Source: Caldifarciminota bacterium 4484_100
GTDB taxonomy: Bacteria; Hydrothermota; Tepidihabitantia; SM23-42
Direction: 5' to 3'
Length of the DNA: 6,516 nucleotides
Assembly (NCBI GenBank): GCA_002049785.1
Contig: MUKB01000127.1
Location: 1-6,516, forward strand
How positions within the stretch are numbered: the first letter of the stretch is position 1; each line of letters opens with the position of its first letter. Position numbers and translations under genes: made by a program. The notes under the pieces are model-generated. The model was not told the DNA's origin. It saw nothing but the letters and a program-made list of their open reading frames with translations, and did not search any database. Below, in pieces: positions 6,279-6,516 of this stretch.

Positions 6279-6438
6279 ACTCGGCTTCCCGGCTGAAAGA
6301 ATTTATACCTCACTCGAGAGAAGGATGAAATGTGGTATTGGCAAATGTGGAAGGTGCAATATCGGGCCAAAATATGTCTGTGTGGATGGTCCGGTCTTTT
6401 CCTATGCAGAACTGCAGGGATTGCCTGAGCAGTTCTGA
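6247..6438 (+). pseudogene. Detached [2Fe-2S] C-terminal part of the FlxA/AsrB-like flavoprotein
   Basis: This is the continuation of the flavoprotein gene in the +1 frame after the duplication. Read from copy 2 it goes GPPIMIKFTLPVLFELGF and then through RRMKCGIGKCGRC to the stop at 6436-6438. The four cysteines (C243, C248, C251 and C259 of the restored protein, spaced C-x4-C-x2-C-x7-C) are the standard [2Fe-2S] ligands of PyrK/AsrB-type proteins, followed by VDGPVFSYAEL. The ATG at 6247 lies within copy 2, 29 nt before the upstream stop, so termination-reinitiation could make a 63-residue fragment, but no Shine-Dalgarno sequence precedes it. Its sequence shows no decay. It is best annotated as the 3' part of one broken gene rather than an independent gene. 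Confidence 0.85.
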
Positions 6439-6452
6439 AGGAGGTTTTAATA

Positions 6453-6516
6453 ATGGAAGAAATAAATTTGAGCGAGCTTGACACAAAATTCAAATATGAG
6501 ATTGCAGCTCAGCCTG
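6453..6516 (+). CDS. hdrC: HdrC-like iron-sulfur subunit, N-terminal 21 codons only
   Basis: The frame opens with MEEINLSELDTKFKYEIAAQ and leaves the window. A LxELDxxFKYEIAAQP start is typical of HdrC subunits, where the next residues normally hold the first of two ferredoxin motifs; these lie outside the window, so no cysteine is visible here. ATG 6453 is preceded by a complete AAGGAGGT (6438-6445) with a 7-nt spacer, and the gene begins only 14 nt after the flavoprotein stop, so it belongs to the same operon. In the family, HdrC passes electrons from HdrA to the catalytic HdrB, whose gene usually follows directly. Confidence 0.72.
   Translation, partial: MEEINLSELDTKFKYEIAAQP

Noticed and set aside
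6247..6438. Independent small [2Fe-2S] ferredoxin gene
   Set aside because: The duplicated 22 bp explains its frame exactly, its N-terminus repeats the last residues of the upstream NAD domain, and no ribosome binding site precedes its ATG.
257..6438. Selenocysteine (in-frame TGA) in the hdr or flx genes
   Set aside because: Some Hdr-linked proteins use it, but every frame here reads through its cysteine motifs with ordinary TGT/TGC codons. The only interruption is the duplication-induced stop, which does not align with a cysteine.
5583..6438. Dihydroorotate dehydrogenase electron-transfer subunit (PyrK)
   Set aside because: The domain order matches PyrK, but no pyrD or other pyrimidine gene is nearby, and the flanking AsrA-like and hdr genes fit an Flx/AsrB-type role better.
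4565..6438. Anaerobic sulfite reductase operon (asrABC)
   Set aside because: AsrA- and AsrB-like genes are adjacent, but the next gene starts like HdrC, not AsrC, and the genes upstream are HdrA and FrhB-like.

Overview
The window looks like chromosomal DNA of an anaerobic bacterium, probably an uncultured lineage. The genes have moderate GC with many AGG/ATA codons, a textbook AAGGAGGT Shine-Dalgarno sequence precedes two of the genes, and two TTGACA/TATAAT promoters lie in the AT-rich spacer. These promoters argue for a bacterium rather than a methanogenic archaeon, although the genes belong to the heterodisulfide reductase (Hdr) world. The phylum cannot be read from the sequence; candidate anaerobic phyla such as WOR-3 would fit, but this is only a guess.

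Layout: positions 1-10 hold the first three codons of a gene on the minus strand. Positions 11-256 are an AT-rich divergent regulatory region with one consensus-like sigma-70 promoter facing each way. From 257 to the right edge runs a compact plus-strand operon with overlapping genes: a giant HdrA-type flavoprotein made of two HdrA modules and a C-terminal MvhD-like domain (257-3613); an FrhB-like iron-sulfur protein (3582-4568); an AsrA/FlxB-like dicluster ferredoxin protein (4565-5596); an AsrB/PyrK/FlxA-like FAD/NAD(P)H oxidoreductase (5583-6438), split by a frameshift; and the first 21 codons of an HdrC-like gene (from 6453) that runs off the window. An hdrB is expected just beyond the edge.

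Together the genes fit a soluble, cytoplasmic Hdr-Flx type electron-transfer complex. NAD(P)H would be oxidised by the FlxA-like flavoprotein. Electrons would pass through the ferredoxin-like subunits and the MvhD-like domain to the HdrA flavins, which would bifurcate them (or confurcate in reverse) between ferredoxin and a disulfide-type acceptor on HdrBC. No hydrogenase or formate dehydrogenase gene is present in the window. The function is inferred from family knowledge and gene order.

The two most notable observations are these. (1) A perfect 22-bp tandem duplication (6213-6256) shifts the frame of the FlxA-like gene and separates its FAD/NAD domains from its [2Fe-2S] domain. (2) In the HdrA fusion, the last ferredoxin motif runs directly into the MvhD domain, so that a ferredoxin cysteine occupies the position of the usual MvhD N-terminal CxxC motif.
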